A stretch of 11,203 nucleotides of DNA from an uncultured Bacilli bacterium (GTDB lineage Bacteria; Bacillota_I; Bacilli_A; RF39; UBA660). A program made the position numbers and the translations under genes. The notes under the pieces were generated by a model, which worked only from the letters and a program-made list of their open reading frames with translations, was not told the origin of the DNA and ran no database searches. Numbering within the stretch: position 1 is the first letter of the stretch; the number at the start of each line of letters is the position of its first letter. Shown in pieces: positions 5,440 through 11,203 of this stretch. The DNA is taken from NCBI GenBank assembly GCA_934141145.1, contig CAKPCA010000026.1, positions 1 through 11,203 of the forward strand. The letters run 5' to 3'.

Positions 5440-5733
5440 TTATTCATCTAATTCTTTTACCTTTTTTCTAACAAGTAATATAAGTTCTTCTTGTGCATTC
5501 ATTTTATTTAAGAGTATTAAACTAGATTGTAATTTAGTTTTTATATTTACTTCATCTTTTATTCTTTCAGCATTTTCTTTGGCATAATTTATATCTATAT
5601 CATTTGTGTATACAAAATCTTTTATATAGTTTTCAATATCTTTAAGAACATATTCTTTTAAATCATATTCATCCATTTCTCTTATTCCAAAATATGCTTC
5701 TACATAAAGGTTAAATAAGTTTTCTCTTTCCAT
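5440..5733 (-). CDS. Small acidic helical protein coupled to ABC-F gene
   Basis: These 97 residues match no family I recognise. The protein is strongly helical and charged, with no signal peptide or membrane segment. Its ATG lies 7 nt past the stop of the ABC-F gene. Its ribosome site (AGGTG, about 4 nt before the ATG) begins at that stop region, so the two are almost certainly co-transcribed and translationally coupled. This hints at a link to the ribosome-associated ATPase, but nothing in the sequence itself proves it. Confidence 0.7.
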   Translation of the reverse strand: MERENLFNLYVEAYFGIREMDEYDLKEYVLKDIENYIKDFVYTNDIDINYAKENAERIKDEVNIKTKLQSSLILLNKMNAQEELILLVRKKVKELDE

Positions 5734-5740
5734 AATTCAC

Positions 5741-7327
5741 CTACTTAACAGTTTCTAAATATTCATCATAATTCATCATTTTATCAATATATTTTCCATC
5801 TTTTTTAAATTCTATAATTCTATTTGCGACAGTTGATAAAAGTTCATGGTCATGTGATGAGAATAAAAGTGCTCCCTTAAAGTTTTCCATACCTTTATTA
5901 AGTGATGTTATTGACTCAATATCTAAATGGTTAGTTGGATCATCCATAACAAGAACATTTGCTCCACTAAGCATAAGTTTACTCATCATACATCTTACTT
6001 TCTCTCCACCTGATAATACTTTTACTTTCTTTAATGCTTCATCACCAGAAAATAACATTCTACCTAAGAATCCTCTAATAAATGGTTCTTCTTGTTCTTT
6101 TGAAAATTGTCTTAACCAATCAATTAAATCATAATTATTATCAAAGAACTTATCATGATTTTTAGGAAAATAATCATATTTTACTGTTGTTCCCCATTTT
6201 ACTTCACCAGAATCTGGTTCTAATTCACCTGTTATTATTTTAAAAAGTGTTGTTATTGCAAGTTCATTAGTTCCAACAAAACCTACTTTATCATTTGTAT
6301 TAATAGTTAAGTTCATATTTTTAAGTACTACTTCTCCATCAATAGTTTTGCTTATTCCTTTTAGTTCAAGTACATCTTTTCCAAGAGGTCTTTCTACTTC
6401 AAAATTTATATATGGATATCTTCTAGAAGATGCTTTCATTTCTTCTAGTTCAATTTTTTCTAATGATTTTTTTCTACTTGTTGCTTGTTTACTTTTTGAT
6501 GCATTTGCAGAAAATCTTGCGATAAAGTCTTTTAATTCTTTTATTTTTTCTTCTTTCTTTTTATTTGAATCTTTCATTTGTTTTAATATTAACTGACTTG
6601 ATTCATACCAAAAGTCATAGTTACCAATAAATAATGTAATCTTACCATAATCTATATCAAGCATATGTGTACATACTTTATTTAAGAAGTGTCTATCATG
6701 TGATACTACTATTACTGTATTATCAAAATTAAGTAAAAATTCTTCAAGCCATACTTTTGCTTCTATATCAAGATAGTTTGTTGGTTCATCAAGTATTAGA
6801 ATATCAGGATCTCCAAAAAGAGCAGATGCTAGTAACACTTTTACTTTTTCTGCACCACTTAAATCTTTCATTAATTTTTCATGATAACTAACATCTATTC
6901 CAAGTCCACTTAAAAGTATAGCAGCATCACTTTCAGCATTCCATCCGTTAAGATCCGCAAATTCTGCTTCTAACTCGCCTGCTTTTATACCATCTGCTTC
7001 TGTAAAATCTTCTTTTGAATATAATGCATCTTTTTCTTTCATTATGCTATAAAGTTTTGTATTACCCATTATTACTGTATCAAGTACTTTATATTCATCA
7101 TAAGCATTATGATCCTGTTTTAATACTGACATTCTTTCACCTTTAGACATAACTACTTCTCCAGTTGTTGAATCTATTTCTCCACTAAGTACTTTTAAGA
7201 ATGTAGATTTTCCTGCACCATTTGCACCTATTACACCATAACAGTTCCCTTTTTCAAATTTTAAATTAACATTTTCAAATAATACTCTTGTATTAAATTT
7301 TAAACTTAAATTATTTACTTGTAACAT
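5741..7327 (-). CDS. ykpA: ABC-F ATPase, YbiT/YkpA type
   Basis: This 528-residue protein has two ABC nucleotide-binding domains in tandem and no membrane segment, as in ABC-F proteins that act on the ribosome. NBD1: Walker A GANGAGKST (34-42), signature LSGAE (156-160), Walker B ILILDE (176-181) with Glu181, and His210. The interdomain linker (about 240-305) is Lys/Glu-rich and contains RFSANASKSKQATSRKKSLE (271-290), which is characteristic of the YbiT/YkpA subgroup. The length also fits that subgroup. NBD2: the P-loop reads GTNELAITT (352-360), so the Walker A glycine and lysine are Ala357 and Ile358; the signature LSGGE (438-442) is intact; Walker B is VLVMDD (458-463), with Asp at the catalytic Glu position; His492 is present. 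NBD2 may bind or turn over ATP poorly. Start: GGTGA 5 nt upstream. A small gene follows after 7 nt. YkpA is the Bacillus name, and the exact cellular role of this subgroup is not well defined. Confidence 0.9.
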   Translation of the reverse strand: MLQVNNLSLKFNTRVLFENVNLKFEKGNCYGVIGANGAGKSTFLKVLSGEIDSTTGEVVMSKGERMSVLKQDHNAYDEYKVLDTVIMGNTKLYSIMKEKDALYSKEDFTEADGIKAGELEAEFADLNGWNAESDAAILLSGLGIDVSYHEKLMKDLSGAEKVKVLLASALFGDPDILILDEPTNYLDIEAKVWLEEFLLNFDNTVIVVSHDRHFLNKVCTHMLDIDYGKITLFIGNYDFWYESSQLILKQMKDSNKKKEEKIKELKDFIARFSANASKSKQATSRKKSLEKIELEEMKASSRRYPYINFEVERPLGKDVLELKGISKTIDGEVVLKNMNLTINTNDKVGFVGTNELAITTLFKIITGELEPDSGEVKWGTTVKYDYFPKNHDKFFDNNYDLIDWLRQFSKEQEEPFIRGFLGRMLFSGDEALKKVKVLSGGEKVRCMMSKLMLSGANVLVMDDPTNHLDIESITSLNKGMENFKGALLFSSHDHELLSTVANRIIEFKKDGKYIDKMMNYDEYLETVK

Positions 7328-7365
7328 ATTTTCACCACACTTATTTATTTTTTTGCAACATCTTT

Positions 7366-7394
7366 ATTTTACTTTATTACAAGAATAAAAGCAA
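7366..7394 (-). promoter_or_regulatory. Candidate promoter of ABC-F operon
   Basis: TAAAAT (7366-7371) lies 17 nt from TTGCTT (7389-7394). The -10 is good and the -35 keeps only TTG. It overlaps the region just after the preceding terminator, where a promoter for the ABC-F gene is expected. Confidence 0.35.
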
Positions 7395-7395
7395 G

Positions 7396-7421
7396 AAAAA
7401 AAGCTTTAATTTTATAAAGCT
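7396..7421 (-). terminator. Intrinsic terminator of the pilin-like gene
   Basis: On the minus strand AGCTTTA (7415-7421) pairs perfectly with TAAAGCT (7402-7408) across a 6-nt loop, followed by six T (7396-7401). It starts 4 nt after the TAA that ends the C-terminal segment. It therefore lies beyond the interrupting stop and marks the original end of the full-length gene. Confidence 0.88.
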
Positions 7422-7424
7422 ATT

Positions 7425-7829
7425 TTAGAATTTAAAACAAGAATTAGTTACATATGTGCTATAGTTTCCTGATGAATCCATTGCACCATATCTAAAATAA
7501 TAACATGTACCTTTTTTTGGCCAAGGTCCTACACTATTCGTTGTAGCCCACGTTCCATTATAATTTTTAGTTGTTGTTGTCCCAGTTATTTTTTTATTAT
7601 TACCTATTTTTTCATATGTCTGTGCTGCTTTATCAGTTGTTGAATCAAAATAACTTCTAAAGCTAGATACTTCTACATTATCAGTACATGTTACAGAAGT
7701 TTTAAATCCATTATTTAATATAAGCATATTATTTAATGTACATACTGGTGCTTCTTTATCTGTTGCACTTTCATTTATATAGGTTATATTTCCATTACTA
7801 TCCGTTGTTATATCACCACTACTACTTGT
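7425..7829 (-). pseudogene. C-terminal domain of pilin-like gene, cut off by in-frame TAA
   Basis: After the TAA at 7830-7832 the same frame stays open for 134 codons to a TAA at 7425-7427 and then the terminator. It reads as an ordinary surface-protein tail: a Ser/Thr/Gly linker, then TDKEAPVCTLN, a V-T-C-T-D-N-V-E-V-S-S-F strand, and a final D-S-S-G-N-Y-S-T-Y-V-T-N-S-C motif. This is the D-x-A-P-x-C ... C-x-D-N ... D-x-x-G-N ... C style of extracellular Ig-like modules, with four Cys. The first ATG in the segment (7725-7727) has no ribosome site. Either the segment is lost from the protein because of a nonsense mutation (for example CAA to TAA), or it is reached by readthrough. Confidence 0.75.
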
Positions 7830-10800
7830 TTAATATGCTTTTACAACATATATTCCATTTTTTGATTCATCATAATCAAAGAAATATCCTGAATTATTCT
7901 TATCTCCATCTATTGATGTTTCTACTTTTCCGGCATAATATGATAAGTCATTTATATAATTTGAAGAAAATTTCACACCTTGTTTATTATATTTAATAGT
8001 TACTAAATCAGTATAATATATATTTGCTGCTGAACCTGAACCTGTTGCTGAACTCCCATTTATAGTTCCTTTTTCTATTACTACATTTGATACTGTTCCA
8101 CCTGTTGCAACAACACCACCTGCCATTCTTCCAGATGGCAATTCTATATTTTTTATAACTATATTTGATACTGTTCCAGCATTCGTTCCTGCTATTCCTC
8201 CAACAACTCCTGTTCCTGTTATTTTTCCTTCAAATATTATTTCATTTACTTTTCCTTTATTATATCCTGTTATTCCTCCTACTTGGTTCTTTCCAGTTAT
8301 AACTATTGACTCTGAGTTAGAAGCAGTAATTGTACCTGTAGAATTTTGGATATTACCTATTATTCCTCCTATATATGAATCACCTGTTATACTTATATTT
8401 TTTGCATTTATATATTCTATTTTTCCATTATTTAAATATCCTACTAATCCTCCTGAATAATTTGTTAAATTTGTCATACTTACATTACTTATTTTTAGAT
8501 TCTTTACTATTGAATTTGCTGAATCCATATACCCTATTATTCCTTGATAACTTCCACCTTTTGTTTCTATTCCTTTTAACTCATGATTATCCCCATCTAA
8601 TATTCCACTAAATTTATTTTGAATACTTCCTAGCATATAAAACCTTTTATTCGTAAAATCTATGTCTTTTGTTATTTTAAATACAATTCCCTCTTGATTT
8701 GCTTTTATTGTTGCCATCTTCCAATCTTCATAACTTCCTATTAGATATGGATCTTTTTCTGTTCCGCTACCTTTCAATTTAAAATCTATCGGATTTTTTT
8801 CTATATTCTTTATTACTATTTCTCCCTTTGTATTATAATCAAAATAGTATCCTGAATCGTCATTATCTCCGCCAATATAGGTATCTATTACACTTTCATA
8901 TGCATTTATATTATTTAATGCATTTGAGTCTAAAAGTTCTCCTTGTTTATTATTTTTAATTGTTACTAAATCAGTATAATATATACTTGTTACTGAACCT
9001 AAACCTGTTGCGGTACTTCCACTTATATTTCCTTTTTCTATTACTGCATTTGATACTGTTCCACCTGTTGCAACAACACCACCTACCATACTTCCAGATG
9101 GCAATTCTATATTTTTTATAACTATATTTGATACTGTTCCAGCATTTGTTCCTGCTATCCCACCTACATTTCCTGTTCCTACTACTTTTCCATCAAATAT
9201 TACTTCATTTACCTTTTCTTTATTATATCCTGTTATTCCTCCTATTTGATTCTTTCCTTCAATATTTATATTCTTTATATTAATACCTTTTATTACCCCG
9301 GAATTATATCCTGTTATTCCTCCTGCATTTTGATTTACATTTGTTATCTTTTCATTTTCTAATGTTAAACCTTCTATTATTCCTGCTTTAAAATATCCTA
9401 TTATTCCTTGATAACTTCCACCTTTTGTTTCTATTCCTTTTAATGTATGCCCATCACCTATTAAATGTCCTGAAAACTGATTTTGATTACTTCCTAACAT
9501 ATAAAATTTTTTATTTGTAAAATCTATATCTTTTGTTATTTTAAATACTATTCCCTCTTGATTTGCTTTTATTGTTGCCATCTTCCAGTCTTCATAACTT
9601 CCTATTAGATATGGATTTTTTTCTGTTCCACTTCCTTTTAATTTAAAATTTATTGGATCTTTTTCTATAGTTTTTATTACCAATTCATCTTTATTATTAT
9701 AGTCAAAATAATATCCAGATTTATCATTATCTCCACCAATATAGGTATCTATTACACTTTCATATGCATTTATATTATTTAGTGCATTTGAGTCTAGGAG
9801 TTCTCCTTGTTTATTATATTTAATAGTTACTAAATCAGTATAATATATATTTGCTGCTGAACCTGAACCTGTTGCTGAACTCCCATTTATAGTTCCTTTT
9901 TCTATTACTACATTTGATACTGTTCCACCTGTTGCAACAACACCACCTGCCATTCTTCCAGATGGCAATTCTATATTTTTTATAACTATATTTGATACTG
10001 TTCCAGCATTCGTTCCTGCTATTCCTCCAACAACTCCTGTTCCTGTTATTTTTCCTTCAAATATTATTTCATTTACTTTTCCTTTATTATATCCAACCAA
10101 TCCACCGACTTGACTCTTTCCTTCAATATTTATATTTTTTATATTTATTCCTTTTATTACCCCGGAATTATATCCAAATAGTCCTACATAATCCATGTTT
10201 GTCCTATTTATAGATAAATTACTGATTGTTTTTGCACTACCTTCAAATGTTCCTTTAAATTGATTAGTACTAGTTCCTATTGGATTAAATTCTTCCTCTC
10301 CACATGTATTTTTTACATTTTCCATATTAAGATTATTTCTTAGTTTTACTATTTTTCCTTCAAAACTTGTACCGCTATTTACTTCTTTTGATAGTTCATA
10401 TAAATCTGATTCTGAATCAATGTAATAATACTCTTTTTCATTTATTATCTCTTTTTCTAATGAACATGCCTTTTTATCTACTATAATTTCTTCTTCATTT
10501 ATAATGCAATTTAAGTCTTTTGACTTTCCAACTATTACATTGCCATTAAGTTCTTTTTTCGCACACCACTTTTTATTTTTACTTACTAAATCATTTATTA
10601 TTATTCTTTTATTTTGAGTAAGTGTTATTGTTCCAGAACTTGGTTTATCTCCCTTTACTTTTAATTCACCAACCTCATCTATGTTGGTTTGATATGTTTC
10701 TTTTCCATTTATTCCAAAAGCATATGTTATACCTTGTTCTGGAATTTCTTTAGAATATTCTAATTCATATTGCATTTTTACTTGATGTGCCATTAATTTT

Positions 10801-10934
10801 ACACTACTTTCATAAGCTTTTTTTTCTGCCTCTTCAATTACATCTAATATTTTTGGTATTGCTATTACTGTTATTATTGCAAGCAAAACTATTACCGCTA
10901 AAAGCTCTATTAAAGTAAATCCTTTTTTCTTCAT
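7830..10934 (-). CDS. Giant type IV prepilin-like surface protein with GLUG repeats
   Basis: This 1034-residue protein starts with a textbook type IV prepilin signal: KKKG|FTLIELLAVIVLLAI, with cleavage expected between Gly5 and Phe6, Glu at mature position 5 and a hydrophobic helix to about residue 27. After a pilin-like region with four Cys (124, 143, 157, 211), the body from about 218 is made of Gly-rich repeats of the GLUG type (V-G-L-F-G-Y-N-S-G-V-I; V-G-G-I-A-G-T-N-A-G-T-V) found in bacterial adhesins. G-S-G-T-E-K-x-P-Y-L-I-G and F-K-I-T-K-D-I-D-F modules alternate with them, suggesting a long beta-helix. A pilin-anchored adhesin is the likely role; ordinary pilins are about 150 residues. 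Homologous blocks lie at 281-377, 569-665 and 890-986, and at about 377-511 and 665-799. Start: GGAG 7 nt before ATG. No other pilus assembly gene lies in the window. The reading frame continues past the TAA. Confidence 0.85.
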   Translation of the reverse strand: MKKKGFTLIELLAVIVLLAIITVIAIPKILDVIEEAEKKAYESSVKLMAHQVKMQYELEYSKEIPEQGITYAFGINGKETYQTNIDEVGELKVKGDKPSSGTITLTQNKRIIINDLVSKNKKWCAKKELNGNVIVGKSKDLNCIINEEEIIVDKKACSLEKEIINEKEYYYIDSESDLYELSKEVNSGTSFEGKIVKLRNNLNMENVKNTCGEEEFNPIGTSTNQFKGTFEGSAKTISNLSINRTNMDYVGLFGYNSGVIKGINIKNINIEGKSQVGGLVGYNKGKVNEIIFEGKITGTGVVGGIAGTNAGTVSNIVIKNIELPSGRMAGGVVATGGTVSNVVIEKGTINGSSATGSGSAANIYYTDLVTIKYNKQGELLDSNALNNINAYESVIDTYIGGDNDKSGYYFDYNNKDELVIKTIEKDPINFKLKGSGTEKNPYLIGSYEDWKMATIKANQEGIVFKITKDIDFTNKKFYMLGSNQNQFSGHLIGDGHTLKGIETKGGSYQGIIGYFKAGIIEGLTLENEKITNVNQNAGGITGYNSGVIKGINIKNINIEGKNQIGGITGYNKEKVNEVIFDGKVVGTGNVGGIAGTNAGTVSNIVIKNIELPSGSMVGGVVATGGTVSNAVIEKGNISGSTATGLGSVTSIYYTDLVTIKNNKQGELLDSNALNNINAYESVIDTYIGGDNDDSGYYFDYNTKGEIVIKNIEKNPIDFKLKGSGTEKDPYLIGSYEDWKMATIKANQEGIVFKITKDIDFTNKRFYMLGSIQNKFSGILDGDNHELKGIETKGGSYQGIIGYMDSANSIVKNLKISNVSMTNLTNYSGGLVGYLNNGKIEYINAKNISITGDSYIGGIIGNIQNSTGTITASNSESIVITGKNQVGGITGYNKGKVNEIIFEGKITGTGVVGGIAGTNAGTVSNIVIKNIELPSGRMAGGVVATGGTVSNVVIEKGTINGSSATGSGSAANIYYTDLVTIKYNKQGVKFSSNYINDLSYYAGKVETSIDGDKNNSGYFFDYDESKNGIYVVKAY
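7978..8267 (-). repeat. 290-bp perfect direct repeat, copy near 3' end
   Basis: Base-by-base comparison shows identity with 9805-10094 over the full 290 bp, at a constant offset of 1827 bp (609 codons), so both copies are read in the same frame. It encodes residues 890-986 of the pilin-like protein, a GLUG block ending at K-Y-N-K-Q-G. Confidence 0.95.
8536..8944 (-). repeat. 864-bp-period tandem unit, second copy
   Basis: It encodes about residues 665-799 (G-E-L-L-D-S-N through G-S-Y-Q-G-I-I-G-Y). Anchor points show a constant 864-bp (288-codon) offset from the copy at about 9400-9808, with scattered differences. Together with the diverged GLUG block upstream of it, it forms one full tandem unit. 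Confidence 0.8.
9400..9808 (-). repeat. 864-bp-period tandem unit, first copy
   Basis: This is the first copy of the block described at 8536-8944, covering about residues 377-511. Its end runs straight into the 290-bp block at 9805-10094. Boundaries are approximate. Confidence 0.8.
9805..10094 (-). repeat. 290-bp perfect direct repeat, copy near 5' end
   Basis: This is the partner of 7978-8267 and encodes residues 281-377. A third, clearly diverged copy (residues 569-665, about 8941-9230) lies between the two identical ones. Confidence 0.95.
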
Positions 10935-10968
10935 TTTTACACTCCTATTTTTCTTATTATTTACTTAT

Positions 10969-10998
10969 AGTATAACCTCTAAAAAGATGGATTGTCAA
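10969..10998 (-). promoter_or_regulatory. Sigma-A promoter of pilin-like gene
   Basis: TTGACA (10993-10998) and TATACT (10969-10974) are separated by 18 nt, about 35 nt upstream of the ATG. The -35 is perfect and the -10 is five of six. Confidence 0.65.
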
Positions 10999-11047
10999 TA
11001 AAAAAAATGGTTGAATTTTATCAATTCATTATTTTTTATTTTTTAAC

Positions 11048-11070
11048 AAAAAAAGGAATTATTTAATTCC
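11048..11070 (-). terminator. Intrinsic terminator for a gene beyond the right edge
   Basis: GGAATT and AATTCC (11055-11070) form a 6-7 bp hairpin followed on the minus strand by seven T (11048-11054). This would end a leftward transcript entering from outside the window, upstream of the pilin-like gene's own promoter. Confidence 0.65.
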
Positions 11071-11083
11071 TCAGAGTGTAGAC

Positions 11084-11112
11084 AAACCCCCTAGATTTTT
11101 TCTAGGGGTTTT
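11084..11112. terminator. GC-rich hairpin, possible bidirectional terminator
   Basis: CCCCTAGA (11088-11095) pairs with TCTAGGGG (11101-11108) around a 5-nt T loop, with AAA/TTT continuing after a bulged C. On the plus strand it is followed by TTTTCTT, on the minus strand by TTTGTCT. It is the most G+C-rich structure in the non-coding DNA here. It may be a terminator or part of a dispersed element together with the hairpin at 11055-11070. Confidence 0.55.
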
Positions 11113-11173
11113 CTTATAAATAAAAATTTTATGATATTTTTTAATATTTTTACAAAATTATAACTATTATATG

Positions 11174-11203
11174 ATAATGTAAGAGGACTCTTTCCTACAT
11201 TAT
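11174..11203. repeat. Inverted repeat at right edge
   Basis: ATAATGTA (11174-11181) and TACATTAT (11196-11203) are perfect inverted arms around 14 nt. The structure runs to the last base of the window, so it may extend further. Its role (hairpin, operator or element end) cannot be judged from what is visible. Confidence 0.5.

Noticed and set aside
7425..7727. A separate 100-codon gene starting at ATG 7725-7727
   Set aside because: No ribosome site precedes it, and the open frame extends upstream in the same phase to the TAA of the pilin-like gene. It is the cut-off C-terminus of that gene.
7830..7832. Reassigned stop codon (alternative genetic code)
   Set aside because: UAA ends several other genes here with downstream terminators or promoters, UAG ends two, and UGG encodes Trp. 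Only this one stop looks out of place.
8375..8611. Plus-strand Leu/His/Tyr-rich frames opposite the pilin-like gene (also 7736-7996 and 9992-10213)
   Set aside because: These are low-complexity shadows of a Gly/Asn/Ile-rich minus-strand protein, with no start signals.

Overview
The window is very AT-rich (roughly a quarter G+C by eye). Every convincing gene is on the minus strand. Promoters are of the sigma-A type, Shine-Dalgarno sites are GGAG or AGGTG, and UAA and UAG are used as stops with UGG for Trp, so the standard bacterial code fits. This suggests a low-GC Bacillota, perhaps an uncultured host-associated Bacilli or Mollicutes-like lineage. No rRNA or other taxonomic marker is present, so the assignment is an inference.

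Layout in transcription order, from high to low coordinates. (a) 11203-10935: two hairpins, one of them a good terminator for a gene beyond the right edge, an inverted repeat at the very edge, and a TTGACA/TATACT promoter. (b) 10934-7425: a giant surface-type gene with a type IV prepilin signal and a long body of GLUG-like repeats. An in-frame TAA at 7830-7832 separates its last 134 codons. The gene holds a 290-bp perfect direct repeat 1827 bp (609 codons) apart and an 864-bp tandem periodicity. It ends at a clean terminator. (c) 7327-5440: an ABC-F translation factor of the YbiT/YkpA type and a small helical protein 7 nt downstream, probably translationally coupled. (d) 5282-4614: an unrecognised single-pass membrane protein whose promoter spacer is an (AAT)5 microsatellite. 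(e) 4536-4249: a 95-aa protein with two 22-aa repeats, followed by a terminator and a degenerate IS3-type transposase N-terminus. (f) 4006-1970: a 678-aa predicted alpha-solenoid made of 17 copies of a 34-aa repeat. (g) 1909-95: an NrtR-type regulator (Nudix plus winged helix) and an AAA_28-CYTH fusion protein.

The best functional link is in (g). A TGTGTATTTT(A/G)TACAC palindrome lies upstream of both nrtR and the AAA_28-CYTH gene, exactly 21 nt before each start codon. At nrtR it fills the 17-nt spacer between perfect TTGACA and TATAAT boxes. This predicts an ADP-ribose/NAD-responsive regulon that includes its own regulator and a P-loop protein from the fold family containing NadR-type ribosylnicotinamide kinases.

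The other outstanding feature is repeat-driven plasticity. The pilin-like gene and the 34-aa repeat gene both look able to change length or sequence by recombination, and the former carries a nonsense break before its C-terminal domain.
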